Shown here one piece after another: positions 24,748 through 34,392 of a DNA stretch of 64,000 nt. Position 1 is the stretch's first letter. The number at the start of each line of letters is the position of its first letter. Position numbers and translations under genes: made by a program. The notes below the pieces were generated by a model, which did no database searches, was not told the DNA's origin, and was given only the letters and a program-made list of their open reading frames with translations. Source of the stretch: Peribacillus tepidiphilus (GTDB lineage: Bacteria; Bacillota; Bacilli; Bacillales; DSM-1321). The stretch is taken from contig NZ_WIAQ01000023.1 in NCBI RefSeq assembly GCF_009466385.1, positions 23,129 through 87,128 on the forward strand, read 5' to 3'.

Positions 24748-26847
24748 ATGAATAAACCATGGAAAGTAATGTCCACTTTAGCAGTGGCTTCTTGCTTGTT
24801 GCTTTCTACAGCTTGTACGAACAATGACCAAGCTACCAATAGCAAGCCAACAGAGAAAGAAAAAGAAGCGCAGGCTGTTCGTAAGGAAAATTATGAAGTA
24901 CGTGTTTCAGATTATACATACGATAATGCAGCCAATATGTTTGCACTAACTGAATTTGAATTATCAGGCGAACCGTTAGTTGAGGGATTAGGGGTTGATT
25001 TGGATACTCTAGACCCGGGAAAAATAAACGAGCCGAGCGCATTTGATTATACAGCGGCAATCGAGGCATACGAATATTCAGAAGAAGCTATGATTGAGGT
25101 TGTAGAAAAATCTGGTCTTGGGCTTCATTTAGTACATGGACCTGCATTAAAGCATTGGGCAAAAATGAAAGGATTAACACCTGAGGAGGCTCTCTCAGAA
25201 CGATATTATGAGCTGGCGGATTCAGTCGGTTATCCGCGAGAAGAAATTTTTCAAAATATGTTTCCTACAATGATTGAATATACAAAAGGCGATCCTCACT
25301 ATCCTCAAGAAGTAAATATAGACGAATATGCATCGAATGATGACGGTACGTATGTACCTGTTTATCAAGTGGATTATAAATCGGTGCGATGGGATCGCTC
25401 TAAAATGGAGAAGCAGTTAAATCCTTCTGCGTATGGAGCAACCTTTTTAAAGCAAGTGTTATGGGCTAGCGACTTTTTAGGAGGTTACCATAACACAAAA
25501 ACAGATGAGGAATTAGAGGGCAACACACCAAATGACGATCAAGCTGAAGATGTTGCCTTAGGTGTTAGCTCAGCCGACGGTATGCAAGGCATGATTTTAG
25601 CTGAAGAAATTTGGAACAAGCTTAATTTTGTAGCAGATCAGCTATTTATGGATGGAAAAAATAAAAAATTAACAAATATTAAGCCTGGAACGTTATATAA
25701 CCCGGAAGAAGGCTTTGTATATTTGCCTCATAAAATCGAAGTGATGGAAGATGGCAATGATGTAGCGCCAAAAGCTAGTCAACTTAAAGTAGTAGATTCA
25801 AAGAGTTATTTACAAGACCAGTGGTTAATGCTTTGGTCAGGATCTGAATATTTCGGAATGACTGATCAAAGACCAGAAAGCAAAAATGTAGCCCCTTCCT
25901 TTAGAGCTGTATTTGATGGTGCACCTTATCCAAAAGCAGAACAGAAAAATATTGACAGCACGATAGAAAATGATGTTCGTTCAAACGATCCTTATTCTGT
26001 AAACCGTGATGTGCTTCTACATGTATTCAAAAATATTGATGCCATGCACTTTAATAAGGAAAAAGGTTTCTTTGTTACTGAACATACTGGAGAGCAAGCG
26101 GGAACTTATATGGATACATTCCAAGCGGGATATACAATGGAAGCGCTGCGTATTTTCCAAAGAGCATTTGATGGAATGCCAGTTGGCTATGGCAGCGGTG
26201 AAGAAGGTGAAGCGCTGCAAACGGCAGAAGGTAAACGTGCAAAAGAACTTATAATCAAGCAAGCAGATTTCATCATGAATGAACTAATGCAAGATCATGG
26301 ATTAGTGGCAAACGGTTTTGATGTAGAAAAAGGTGTGGATACATCTGAACCTACATTAAAAGCCCAATTAGGTGCGATTAGAGGATTAACAGCAGCTTAT
26401 TTAGCCACTAAGGATGAAAAGTATCGCGAAGCAGCTAGAAAGCTATATGTGAAGATGGATGAATATTTCTTAGACAAAGAATTAAATCTGTATCAAACGA
26501 AAAAAGGTGAATGGAAATACGATCCTTATGTTGCCGGTGTGCTTTCTGCAGCTTTTAGAGTGGGGATCCAAAATCTTTCTAATACAGGAAACGAATCGGA
26601 GCAGCCTGAAGCTTTAGAGATCGAATCGATTACCTCTAAGTATGTAGATTTCCATGAAAAAATAATAGATGGTCCTGCGTTAGATCAAGGAATGATCACA
26701 AGCGAATTTTGGGATACTGGCGATTTCTACAAAGCAGGAGACAAGTCTGGCAATACAGACGGAGACAACGTACCACAAATTCAAGCTGGGCACGGCCAAT
26801 ATGGGATTGCTCCTGTTCTCGTACCAGTAGAGCTTAAAAAGAAATAA
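24748..26847 (+). CDS. Fur-controlled lipoprotein of unknown function
   Basis: A 699-residue protein with a lipoprotein signal (LLLSTAC, Cys23), so it is tethered outside the membrane. The region from about 410 to 610 has repeated helix pairs (FQAGYTMEALRIFQRAFDGM, LGAIRGLTAAYLATKDEKYR, AARKLYVKMDEYFLDKE) of the six-hairpin alpha/alpha-toroid type seen in glycosidase-like proteins. The N-terminal 300 residues are acidic and unrecognised. It is followed after 12 bases by a di-heme beta-propeller lipoprotein. Iron repression and the partner suggest a surface role in iron acquisition or redox handling of metal, but no family function is known to me. Confidence 0.8.
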   Translation: MNKPWKVMSTLAVASCLLLSTACTNNDQATNSKPTEKEKEAQAVRKENYEVRVSDYTYDNAANMFALTEFELSGEPLVEGLGVDLDTLDPGKINEPSAFDYTAAIEAYEYSEEAMIEVVEKSGLGLHLVHGPALKHWAKMKGLTPEEALSERYYELADSVGYPREEIFQNMFPTMIEYTKGDPHYPQEVNIDEYASNDDGTYVPVYQVDYKSVRWDRSKMEKQLNPSAYGATFLKQVLWASDFLGGYHNTKTDEELEGNTPNDDQAEDVALGVSSADGMQGMILAEEIWNKLNFVADQLFMDGKNKKLTNIKPGTLYNPEEGFVYLPHKIEVMEDGNDVAPKASQLKVVDSKSYLQDQWLMLWSGSEYFGMTDQRPESKNVAPSFRAVFDGAPYPKAEQKNIDSTIENDVRSNDPYSVNRDVLLHVFKNIDAMHFNKEKGFFVTEHTGEQAGTYMDTFQAGYTMEALRIFQRAFDGMPVGYGSGEEGEALQTAEGKRAKELIIKQADFIMNELMQDHGLVANGFDVEKGVDTSEPTLKAQLGAIRGLTAAYLATKDEKYREAARKLYVKMDEYFLDKELNLYQTKKGEWKYDPYVAGVLSAAFRVGIQNLSNTGNESEQPEALEIESITSKYVDFHEKIIDGPALDQGMITSEFWDTGDFYKAGDKSGNTDGDNVPQIQAGHGQYGIAPVLVPVELKKK

Positions 26848-26859
26848 AGGTGAGAGCCA

Positions 26860-28830
26860 TTGAAGCGATTTGGATGGACATTGATGCTTTTCATTACAGC
26901 TGTACTCTTAGGATCTTGTTCTACAAAAACCATTCAACAGGAACGAGCAAAAGAGATCATAAGAGATTATTCTCTTAACAGCAATAATATTGCTATCAAT
27001 AAGAGGAATACGTATATCTATACTGCTAACTTAGACGTTCACACAGTAACGATCTACAATGTAGAAAAACAAAAGGTTGAAGCAGAAATTCCGGTTGGAA
27101 AAGAGCCCAGTCAGCTTGTTTTAAGTCCAGATGAAAAATATCTATATGTATCCTGCTTATACGATCATCAGGTGGATATTGTTTCTCTAGAGCGTAAAAA
27201 GGTCGTGGACAGTATTCAGACTGGTATTGAACCATATGGGGTTATGACGAGTCAGGATGGCAAGAAATTGTTTGTTTCTAATTTCCGATCTGGTAATCTG
27301 CAAGTTTTTAACTTGAAAGATAAGAAATTAGTAAAAGAAGTACAATTAGGAGACAGACCAAGAAGCATCACCATTACATCAAAGGGAGATAAATTGTATA
27401 TTCCGTTATATTTAGAAGCAAAGATTTGTGTCGTCGATCTAAAGAATTACGATGTCGTTAAGACGATTCAGCTGCAAAATTCCCCTGATCTTCCGGACCA
27501 TAAAAAAAGTCAGGGAATTCCTAACACACTAGAACAGATCGTCATCACTCCTAATGGAAAGACAGCTTGGATTCCACATTTGTTAACAAATGTAGATACG
27601 CCCATACATTTTCAGGAGACCATTTTTCCTGCTGTTTCAGTCATCGATACAGTAAACGACCAAGAACTAATAGAACAAAGAAAAGAGCTCTTTGAGGAAA
27701 TGAATGTACTAGATTCAAAAAATGAGACGATGATTGTGTCGAATCCATATGATGTAGCTTTTTCCAAGGACGGCTCCAAGGCATATGTTGTGATGTCTGG
27801 AAGTGAGGATTTGGTTGTATTTGACTTGAAAAGAGGTGGAAATGCAACGCAAATTCTAAGAAGAATGAAAGGGAATAATCCAAGAGGGATTGTGGTAAAT
27901 GATGAGGGGACTACAGCTTATGTACATAATGCAATGAGTCATGATTTATCCATTATTGATCTAGGAGGCTCCTCACCTTACGCAAGGGTCAAACAAACAA
28001 CAGAACCGATCTCTCTGATCAAAAAAGACCCTCTTTCTGAGCTTGTAAGAGAAGGGAAAACGATATTTTATAGTGCAAACAGTGATGAGTTTGCAACAGA
28101 TATAACAGGAAATAACTGGATGAGTTGTGCTTCCTGTCATAGCAATGGTGAAATAAACGGTTTAACATTGATGACGCCGAAAGGACAACGAAATGTTCCG
28201 AGTAACGTATTAACGACAAAAACAGGTTTATTTATGTGGGATGGAAGTCGGGATGATTTTACAGACTACATCCATACTGTCCAAGGAGAAATGGGAGGGA
28301 TGATGGATTTCGATCCGAGTGCACCGCTTCCACCTGAGGTACAGCATATGTATGATGCGATGTTTGCCTTTTTAGATCAACCAGATTCTTTTCCTGTTCC
28401 AAAAAGTCCTTATCGTAATGACGATGGTTCTTTATCCAATAAAGCGAAAGCAGGGGAACTACTTTTTAAGGGAAAAGGAAATTGCTTGAGCTGTCATGGT
28501 GGAGAATTTTTAACAGATAGCACTTTGGCGGTCAATGCTGAAGGAGCGTTAACGACAGACCGTGTAGAATTTCTGCATAACATCGGTACAGCTAACAAAT
28601 GGGATCAGGATTCTGATGGTGATGCTAGAGGAGCTTTTAAAAACCCTAGAAAAAAAGGATCCTATGACACTCCGACATTAAGAGGTGTATGGGCTACAGC
28701 ACCTTACCTACATGATGGCTCAGCAAAAACAATTGAAGAAGCTATTATGAAGCATAAAAACCATTCTATCCCAACATTGTCCGATGAAGAAATACAATCT
28801 ATTGCAGAATATGTAAGAAGTCTTGAATGA
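26860..28830 (+). CDS. YVTN beta-propeller fused to di-heme MauG/CcpA-like domain, lipoprotein
   Basis: A 656-residue protein starting at TTG 26860 with AAAGGTGAG upstream. The lipobox LLGSC (Cys20) anchors it outside. Residues about 45-390 carry YVTN-like propeller blades (NRNTYIYTANLDVHTVTIYN-type, LSPDEKYLYVSCLYDHQVDI, DGKKLFVSNFRSGNLQVFNL). Residues about 405-655 form a di-heme domain with CXXCH motifs CASCH (423-427) and CLSCH (542-546), plus TPTLRGVWATAPYLHDGSA, a hallmark of the cytochrome c peroxidase/MauG family. It needs the Ccs (ResBC) haem c assembly system. MauG-type proteins oxidise residues in a partner protein; the 699-residue neighbour is the obvious candidate. Confidence 0.9.
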   Translation: MKRFGWTLMLFITAVLLGSCSTKTIQQERAKEIIRDYSLNSNNIAINKRNTYIYTANLDVHTVTIYNVEKQKVEAEIPVGKEPSQLVLSPDEKYLYVSCLYDHQVDIVSLERKKVVDSIQTGIEPYGVMTSQDGKKLFVSNFRSGNLQVFNLKDKKLVKEVQLGDRPRSITITSKGDKLYIPLYLEAKICVVDLKNYDVVKTIQLQNSPDLPDHKKSQGIPNTLEQIVITPNGKTAWIPHLLTNVDTPIHFQETIFPAVSVIDTVNDQELIEQRKELFEEMNVLDSKNETMIVSNPYDVAFSKDGSKAYVVMSGSEDLVVFDLKRGGNATQILRRMKGNNPRGIVVNDEGTTAYVHNAMSHDLSIIDLGGSSPYARVKQTTEPISLIKKDPLSELVREGKTIFYSANSDEFATDITGNNWMSCASCHSNGEINGLTLMTPKGQRNVPSNVLTTKTGLFMWDGSRDDFTDYIHTVQGEMGGMMDFDPSAPLPPEVQHMYDAMFAFLDQPDSFPVPKSPYRNDDGSLSNKAKAGELLFKGKGNCLSCHGGEFLTDSTLAVNAEGALTTDRVEFLHNIGTANKWDQDSDGDARGAFKNPRKKGSYDTPTLRGVWATAPYLHDGSAKTIEEAIMKHKNHSIPTLSDEEIQSIAEYVRSLE

Positions 28831-28842
28831 AATAAGAAAAAG

Positions 28843-28870
28843 AGCGGATCAGAAAATCCGCTGCTTTTTA
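28843..28870 (+). terminator. Terminator of the lipoprotein operon
   Basis: AGCGGAT / ATCCGCT hairpin followed by GCTTTTTAT. Confidence 0.85.
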
Positions 28871-29094
28871 TGTAATATAAATATTTTCTTCATTTAATAC
28901 AATAGCACAAATGTTTTACAAATATAGAAAAAGAACGTCAAATAATATTAAGAAACACGAGTTATATATGTTAATTCATTTAAAATCTAATTTTAAAATA
29001 ATAAATATAATTTTCAGAACTTATTATCTTGACCTTTAATTCTTATCATACTATAATTTCGAATATCATTATTTTTAATAATTAAAGCATTGAA

Positions 29095-29347
29095 GAGATT
29101 TTATTAAGCCTGTCTCCCTGTTTTAAGAGAATCAGTGGTTGGTGGAAACTGATACAAAGACAAGGTGAATTTCAGTCTTGGAGCTTTCCTTTTTTGCAAT
29201 AGCCATGGAATTGCAAAAAGGACGGTTTGGACCGTTATTTCCATTAAAGCGGGAAGCAGAAATCGTCAGCTTCCAAGTAGGGTGGTACCGCGTGTTCAGC
29301 CACGTCCCTATCTAGAATGAATAGATAGGGATGTGGCTTTTATTTTT
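29095..29347 (+). promoter_or_regulatory. T-box leader of the NSS transporter
   Basis: The T-box AGGGTGGTACCGCG is at 29279-29292 and is followed by a terminator, AGCCACGTCCCTATCTA / TAGATAGGGATGTGGCT (29298-29337) plus T-rich tract. Stem I has the GGTTGGTGGAA terminal-loop region and ends …GAATTTCAGTCTTGGAGC. By position relative to GAA and the following purine, the specifier codon is most likely TTC (Phe). Uncharged tRNA should favour antitermination and transporter expression. Confidence 0.92.
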
Positions 29348-29405
29348 GCCGTAAAGAAAGATTATTTTTGAAAATACAGTAGGTAGAAGAAAGGAAGAAG
29401 GCGTC

Positions 29406-30743
29406 ATGGAAAAAGAACAATGGTCATCACGAATTGGCTTTATCCTTGCTGCTGCCGGTTCTGCAATTGGAATCGGGGCTATTTGGAAATTGCCATATGT
29501 AACAGGAGTAAGTGGAGGAGGAGCTTTCTTTCTTTTATTTATAATGTTTTCCTTATTTATTGGATTGCCATTATTGTTAGCGGAGTTTGTAGTAGGTAGG
29601 AGTACAGGAAAAGATGCGATCCGTGCATATCAAGCAATCGCACCTAATACGAGATGGCATTGGATTGGTATATTGGGGGTTGTTACCTGTTTTATTCTGC
29701 TTTCCTTCTATAGTGTAGTTGGCGGTTGGATTGTCATTTATTTTGTAAAAGGACTATATGGTGGAGTCATTGAAAAAGGGGCAGATTATGGTAGTTTGTT
29801 TGGTGAAACAATTGCCAGCTCATGGACTGTACTGGCAGCACAGGGTATGTTTTTGCTCATTACCATCATTGTTGTCGCTAAAGGTGTACAGCAGGGAATT
29901 GAGAAGGCAAGTAAAATCTTAATGCCGGCTTTATTCATCTTGTTTGTGATCCTGATTGTTCGTTCTCTGACTTTAGAGAATGCGATGGAAGGCGTTAAGT
30001 TTTTCTTGGAGCCAAATTTTTCGAATATCACTTCTGAAAGTATTTTGTTTGCGATGGGGCAATCCTTCTTCTCGCTAAGCTTAGGGGTATCGGTAATGGC
30101 GACATACAGCTCCTATCTTCCGAAGAATGAAAGCATTGTCCAGCCGGCCATGTCGGTAGTTACGATGAACTTGTTTATTGCTCTATTGGCAGGCTTAGCT
30201 ATTTTTCCGGCTGTATTCTCTTTTGGATTTGAACCCGCAGAAGGACCAGGATTATTGTTCATCGTCTTGCCGGCTGTCTTTGAAAAAATGGTATTTGGAG
30301 AATTGTTCCTTCTACTCTTCTTGGCGCTATTCTTATTTGCGACGTTAACTTCGGCCTTCTCAATGCTAGAAATTGCTGTTGCAACATTAGCTAAAGGGAA
30401 TATGAAAAAGAGAGCTTCCTTTTCTTGGACAATCGGAATCCTTATTTTCATTCTTGGAATTCCTTCTGCGCTTTCGTTCGGGGTACTTGGGGAACTGACT
30501 TTGTTTGACAAAAATATTTTTGATATTGCAGACTTCTTGGTGAGTAACATCCTATTACCAATTGGAGTATTGCTCATTTCAATTTTTGTTCCTTTGAAAA
30601 TGAAGAAGGAAGTGTTAAAGCAGGAACTCCTTCAACATTCTAAGGGAGGAAGTTTTCTATTCTCTCTCTGGTACAATGTGATGAGGTTTGTTGTACCTGT
30701 TGTGATTATCGTTGTGTTTCTGGATTCTTTAGAAATTATATAA
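29406..30743 (+). CDS. Na+-dependent amino acid transporter (NSS/SNF family)
   Basis: A 445-residue transporter with about 11-12 membrane segments. [20 protein letters not shown] is the NSS TM1 signature (unwound Na+/substrate site), followed by [13 protein letters not shown]. It takes up an amino acid with sodium. The upstream T-box points to starvation for one amino acid, read here as Phe, so an aromatic substrate is plausible. B. subtilis counterparts are YocR and YhdH. A terminator follows directly, so it is monocistronic. Confidence 0.92.
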   Translation: MEKEQWSSRIGFILAAAGSAIGIGAIWKLPYVTGVSGGGAFFLLFIMFSLFIGLPLLLAEFVVGRSTGKDAIRAYQAIAPNTRWHWIGILGVVTCFILLSFYSVVGGWIVIYFVKGLYGGVIEKGADYGSLFGETIASSWTVLAAQGMFLLITIIVVAKGVQQGIEKASKILMPALFILFVILIVRSLTLENAMEGVKFFLEPNFSNITSESILFAMGQSFFSLSLGVSVMATYSSYLPKNESIVQPAMSVVTMNLFIALLAGLAIFPAVFSFGFEPAEGPGLLFIVLPAVFEKMVFGELFLLLFLALFLFATLTSAFSMLEIAVATLAKGNMKKRASFSWTIGILIFILGIPSALSFGVLGELTLFDKNIFDIADFLVSNILLPIGVLLISIFVPLKMKKEVLKQELLQHSKGGSFLFSLWYNVMRFVVPVVIIVVFLDSLEII

Positions 30744-30751
30744 AGCATATG

Positions 30752-30787
30752 AAAAAGGAAGCTGTCACCTGTACAGCTTCCTTTTTA
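30752..30787. terminator. Terminator between convergent transporter genes
   Basis: AAAAAGGAAGCTGT / ACAGCTTCCTTTTT hairpin with A- and T-runs on both sides. Confidence 0.93.
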
Positions 30788-30812
30788 ATTGATCGTAAAA
30801 ACCTATAAAGGG

Positions 30813-32135
30813 TTATTGATTTGTAATACTGGAAACTTTTTTAGGGGCTTTTTCTTTTGCCCAATTTGGGAAACCAATCACAACTGCAATCGCACCGCAA
30901 ACCGCTATGAGAATTGGATAAAAAGAGTATGGCAGCAAGCTAATTGGTGAGATGCCCGCGAGCTTTGCAGCAGTTAATACTTGAGCTCCATAAGGAATCA
31001 TTCCTTGAACGCTGCATGAAAAAATATCAAGTAAGCTAGCAGATTTTCTTTTATCAATTTCATATTTTTCGGCAATTTGATTGGCTAGTGGACCTGCCGT
31101 GATAATAGAAATGGTATTGTTAGCTGTTGCAAAGTTTGTGAGACTCACTAATCCAGCAATGCTAAACTCGGCACCTTTTTTGGAGGAAATATTTTTTGTC
31201 AAGAAGTGCAGGATAAATTGGATCCCGCCATTATAGCGAATTAACTCCACTGTCCCTCCAATGAAAAGGGTAAGGAAAACAAGCTCTGTCATCCCATACA
31301 TTCCGTCAGTAATAGCTTTTAAGAAAGTAGTAAGCGTAAAACTTCCATCAGCGAAACCAATCACACCAGCCAGCAAAGTTCCAGTTAACAATACAACAAA
31401 CACATTCATTCCAGCTAATGCTGTTACTAGAACAGCGACATAAGGAATAATTTTAACTACGCTAAACGAATCACGATCTACACTAGCTGTTGAACCGGTT
31501 GAAATGAAAATGAAGATTATAGCTGTTAAAATAGCAGCTGGTAATACAATGAAGAAGTTTGTTTTAAACTTGTCAATCATTTCAGTTTGCTGTGTACGAA
31601 CAGCTGCAATCGTAGTATCTGAAATAATGGATAGGTTATCTCCAAACATCGCTCCCCCTACAACGGCAGCCATGGATAGTGTGACAGAAATATCCGTTTG
31701 ACTACTAATTCCAATACCAATTGGCGCGAGTGCTGCAATCGTCCCCATTGAGGTGCCCATTGCCAGTGAAATAAACGCTCCGATCATAAATAATCCTACG
31801 ATCAGCAAATTCTGAGGAATAACAGACATAGCGAGATTAACGGTTGCCTCTACAGCTCCCATTTCTTTAGAAGACTGAGAGAAAGCCCCAGCTAAAATAA
31901 AAATAAACACCATCAACATAATATCTATATGACCCGCTCCTTTTGCGAAGCGTTCAATTTTATTCGTTAAGCTTTCTTTTCTGTTCATTAACAAAGCTAC
32001 AATTGCCGCTACGATGATGGCAACCACGACAGGCAATTTATAAAAATCTCCAGTTATAACACCGGATCCAATAAACAATGCTAAAAATACGCCAAGAGGC
32101 AATAAAGCCCATGCGTTTCCTTTTTCAATTTGCAT
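30813..32135 (-). CDS. metT: NhaC-family transporter, predicted methionine importer MetT
   Basis: A 440-residue protein with about 11-12 membrane segments (SLAMGTSMGTIAALAPIGIG, GGAMFGDNLSIISDTTIAAV, LTNFATANNTISIITAGPLA are NhaC-type helices). ATG 32135 has GAGGTG 7 bases upstream and is chosen over GTG 32150. A SAM-I riboswitch precedes it, so it is expressed when S-adenosylmethionine is low. Comparative genomics (Rodionov and co-workers) assigned S-box-controlled NhaC-type proteins as MetT, methionine uptake. The exchange ion (Na+ or H+) cannot be read from the sequence. Confidence 0.85.
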   Translation of the reverse strand: MQIEKGNAWALLPLGVFLALFIGSGVITGDFYKLPVVVAIIVAAIVALLMNRKESLTNKIERFAKGAGHIDIMLMVFIFILAGAFSQSSKEMGAVEATVNLAMSVIPQNLLIVGLFMIGAFISLAMGTSMGTIAALAPIGIGISSQTDISVTLSMAAVVGGAMFGDNLSIISDTTIAAVRTQQTEMIDKFKTNFFIVLPAAILTAIIFIFISTGSTASVDRDSFSVVKIIPYVAVLVTALAGMNVFVVLLTGTLLAGVIGFADGSFTLTTFLKAITDGMYGMTELVFLTLFIGGTVELIRYNGGIQFILHFLTKNISSKKGAEFSIAGLVSLTNFATANNTISIITAGPLANQIAEKYEIDKRKSASLLDIFSCSVQGMIPYGAQVLTAAKLAGISPISLLPYSFYPILIAVCGAIAVVIGFPNWAKEKAPKKVSSITNQ

Positions 32136-32181
32136 TTGAATGCACCTCACTTAAAATGGATATAAATCGCTTAACAAACTA

Positions 32182-32214
32182 AAAGACCTCTTCTTGCACA
32201 CAAGAAGAGGTCTT
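32182..32214 (-). terminator. S-box terminator
   Basis: AAGACCTCTTCTTG / CAAGAAGAGGTCTT hairpin with TTTAG on the minus strand, between aptamer and metT. Confidence 0.92.
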
Positions 32215-32235
32215 ATTTATTCCAATAAGAATCGC

Positions 32236-32347
32236 TCTTCTTATCTGTCAAGCCTAGGCTTGCTGGATTTGGCACAGCACTCATACTATGTGAGTCCGCT
32301 GCCGAGACATCATAGGGCCAGTCCCTCCGTCTCTCTTGATAAGAAGT
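32236..32347 (-). promoter_or_regulatory. SAM-I (S-box) riboswitch
   Basis: Read on minus: CTTATCAAGAGAGACGGAGG, ACTGGCCCTATGATGTCTCG, GCAGCGGACTCACATAGTAT, GTGCTGTGCCAAATCCAGCA, and the closing AGATAAGAAG arm. These are the S-box core segments. SAM binding should cause termination before metT. Confidence 0.97.
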
Positions 32348-32581
32348 TATTCTACTATTTTTTTAAAACAGTCTTTTATTAATTTAAATGGTTTTTAGTA
32401 AAAAGTCAAAATAATTTTTTGGGAAAATAGTACTTTTCAAAAATAATGATATTCAAACAATATGCATCTTCTAATAGGAGTACTCTCTCAAAAAATAGTA
32501 GCAAAATACTAACCCAGGAACCATTTTTAGGAAGGGAAATGGAAAGATTGTCACGAAGTATAGTAAAAGAGGTGATATCAT

Positions 32582-34192
32582 TTGACAGTCGATTATTTAT
32601 ATAACCCGTACCCTTTAGCGAGAAATAGTGTTTTTGCCAATAAAGGCATGGTCGCTACTTCACAGCCGCTTGCTGCACAGGCAGGATTGGAAATGTTGAA
32701 AAAAGGCGGTAATGCCATTGACGCAGCAATTGCTACAGCAGCTGCACTTACTGTTGTCGAACCTACTTCTAATGGAATTGGCTCTGATGCTTTTGCCTTA
32801 GTTTGGACAAATAGCCAGCTGTACGGGCTAAACGGTAGCGGTCCCTCACCAAAAAATATTTCAATAGAAGCAGTTAGACGCAAAGGACATGAAAAAATGC
32901 CAGCCCACGGTCTCGTTCCGGTAACGGTCCCAGGCGCTCCATCTGCATGGGTTGAATTGTCGAAAAGGTTTGGGAAGCTTCCTTTACCTGATGTTTTAGA
33001 GCCGGCAATCAGATATGCGGAAGAAGGATATCCAGTAAGCCCTACGCTCGGGAAATTTTGGGATTTAGCCTATAAGAACTATAAGACACTTTTACACGGA
33101 GAAGAGTTTAAGGGATGGTTTGAAACATTTGCTCCAAATGGAAGAGCACCTAGAATCGGAGAAGTATGGAAGTCGAAAGCCCATGCTGAAACACTCCATT
33201 CAATTGCTGAAACAAACGCAGAGAGCTTTTACAAAGGAGATCTTGCTGATCAAATAGCCGACTTTTTTTCCAAACACGGCGGATTTTTGTCAAAAGAGGA
33301 TTTAGCAGCATATAAAGCCGAATGGGTCAATCCGATATCGATTGAATATAGAGGCTATAATGTGTGGGAGATCCCTCCAAACGGTCAGGGAATTGTCGCG
33401 CTAATGGCTTTAAACATTGCAAAAGGGTTTGAGTGGAACGATAAAGATACGGTTGATACATACCATAAACAAATTGAAGCCATGAAGCTCGCCTATACAG
33501 ACGGAAAAGCGTATGTTACAGATCCGAAAGATATGAAAATGGCAGTAGAGGATTTGCTTTCTGAAGTGTATGGTCAGCAAAGAAGAGATTTAATAGGAGA
33601 AGAAGCGATGAGTCCCGAACCTTATCAGCCTGTTCATTCTGGTACGGTGTACCTCGCAACGGCAGATGGAGACGGAAATATGGTGTCATTCATTCAAAGT
33701 AATTACATGGGCTTTGGATCAGGCATTGTGATTCCGGAAACAGGGATCGCCTTACAAAACAGAGGGCATGATTTTTCGCTTGATGAAACCCACCCAAACG
33801 CCTTAAAAGGAGGAAAAAATACGTACCATACCATCATCCCAGGCTTTTTAACGAAAGGAAAGGAAGCGGTAGGTCCGTTTGGTGTGATGGGTGGATATAT
33901 GCAGCCACAAGGACATATGCAGGTGATTATGAATACGATAGATTTCCATCTCAATCCACAGGCAGCCCTTGATGCACCAAGATGGCAATGGCTAAAAGGT
34001 AAGAAAGTAATGGTTGAGCCGCATTTTCCTTCCCATTTGGCCCAAGCACTATCAAGAAAAGGCCATGAGGTTGAAGTGGCTATCGATTCAGGTAGCTTTG
34101 GACGTGGTCAAATCATCTGGAGGGATTGGGAGACAGGTGTATTGGTTGGGGGAACTGAAGGCAGAACGGATGGAAGTATTGCCTGCTGGTAA
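32582..34192 (+). CDS. Gamma-glutamyltransferase-family protein (YwrD-like)
   Basis: A 536-residue Ntn-hydrolase precursor of the GGT family. GNAIDAAIATAAALTVVEPT is the N-terminal signature. The nucleophile Thr that becomes the small-subunit N-terminus after self-cleavage lies in HSGTVYLATADGDGNMVSF (about residue 358). It has no signal peptide, unlike secreted Ggt, matching cytoplasmic B. subtilis YwrD. It probably cleaves gamma-glutamyl peptides or cephalosporin-like amides. TTG start with AGAGGTGAT upstream. Monocistronic. Confidence 0.9.
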   Translation: MTVDYLYNPYPLARNSVFANKGMVATSQPLAAQAGLEMLKKGGNAIDAAIATAAALTVVEPTSNGIGSDAFALVWTNSQLYGLNGSGPSPKNISIEAVRRKGHEKMPAHGLVPVTVPGAPSAWVELSKRFGKLPLPDVLEPAIRYAEEGYPVSPTLGKFWDLAYKNYKTLLHGEEFKGWFETFAPNGRAPRIGEVWKSKAHAETLHSIAETNAESFYKGDLADQIADFFSKHGGFLSKEDLAAYKAEWVNPISIEYRGYNVWEIPPNGQGIVALMALNIAKGFEWNDKDTVDTYHKQIEAMKLAYTDGKAYVTDPKDMKMAVEDLLSEVYGQQRRDLIGEEAMSPEPYQPVHSGTVYLATADGDGNMVSFIQSNYMGFGSGIVIPETGIALQNRGHDFSLDETHPNALKGGKNTYHTIIPGFLTKGKEAVGPFGVMGGYMQPQGHMQVIMNTIDFHLNPQAALDAPRWQWLKGKKVMVEPHFPSHLAQALSRKGHEVEVAIDSGSFGRGQIIWRDWETGVLVGGTEGRTDGSIACW

Positions 34193-34392
34193 CAATTTTT
34201 TTATCATTAGAGCTGATTCAATATCACGAGTCAGTTCTATTTATTTGTACTTTAATAGTCTTAATGAGTCATACAAAAGAGTTTGTTCGACTTAACTTTA
34301 GTAGAAAAATAGTAGTTATAGTAAACTTTTTATCTATTTTCGTTTAAAATGGAGATTATACTTTCATTTATTAATACTGGGGAGGATTTTTT

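Noticed and set aside
30113..30577. 154-codon frame on minus
   Set aside because: Antisense to the NSS transporter gene, with no independent signals.
34014..34295. 93-codon frame overlapping the end of the GGT-family gene
   Set aside because: Out-of-frame shadow for most of its length, and no ribosome site.
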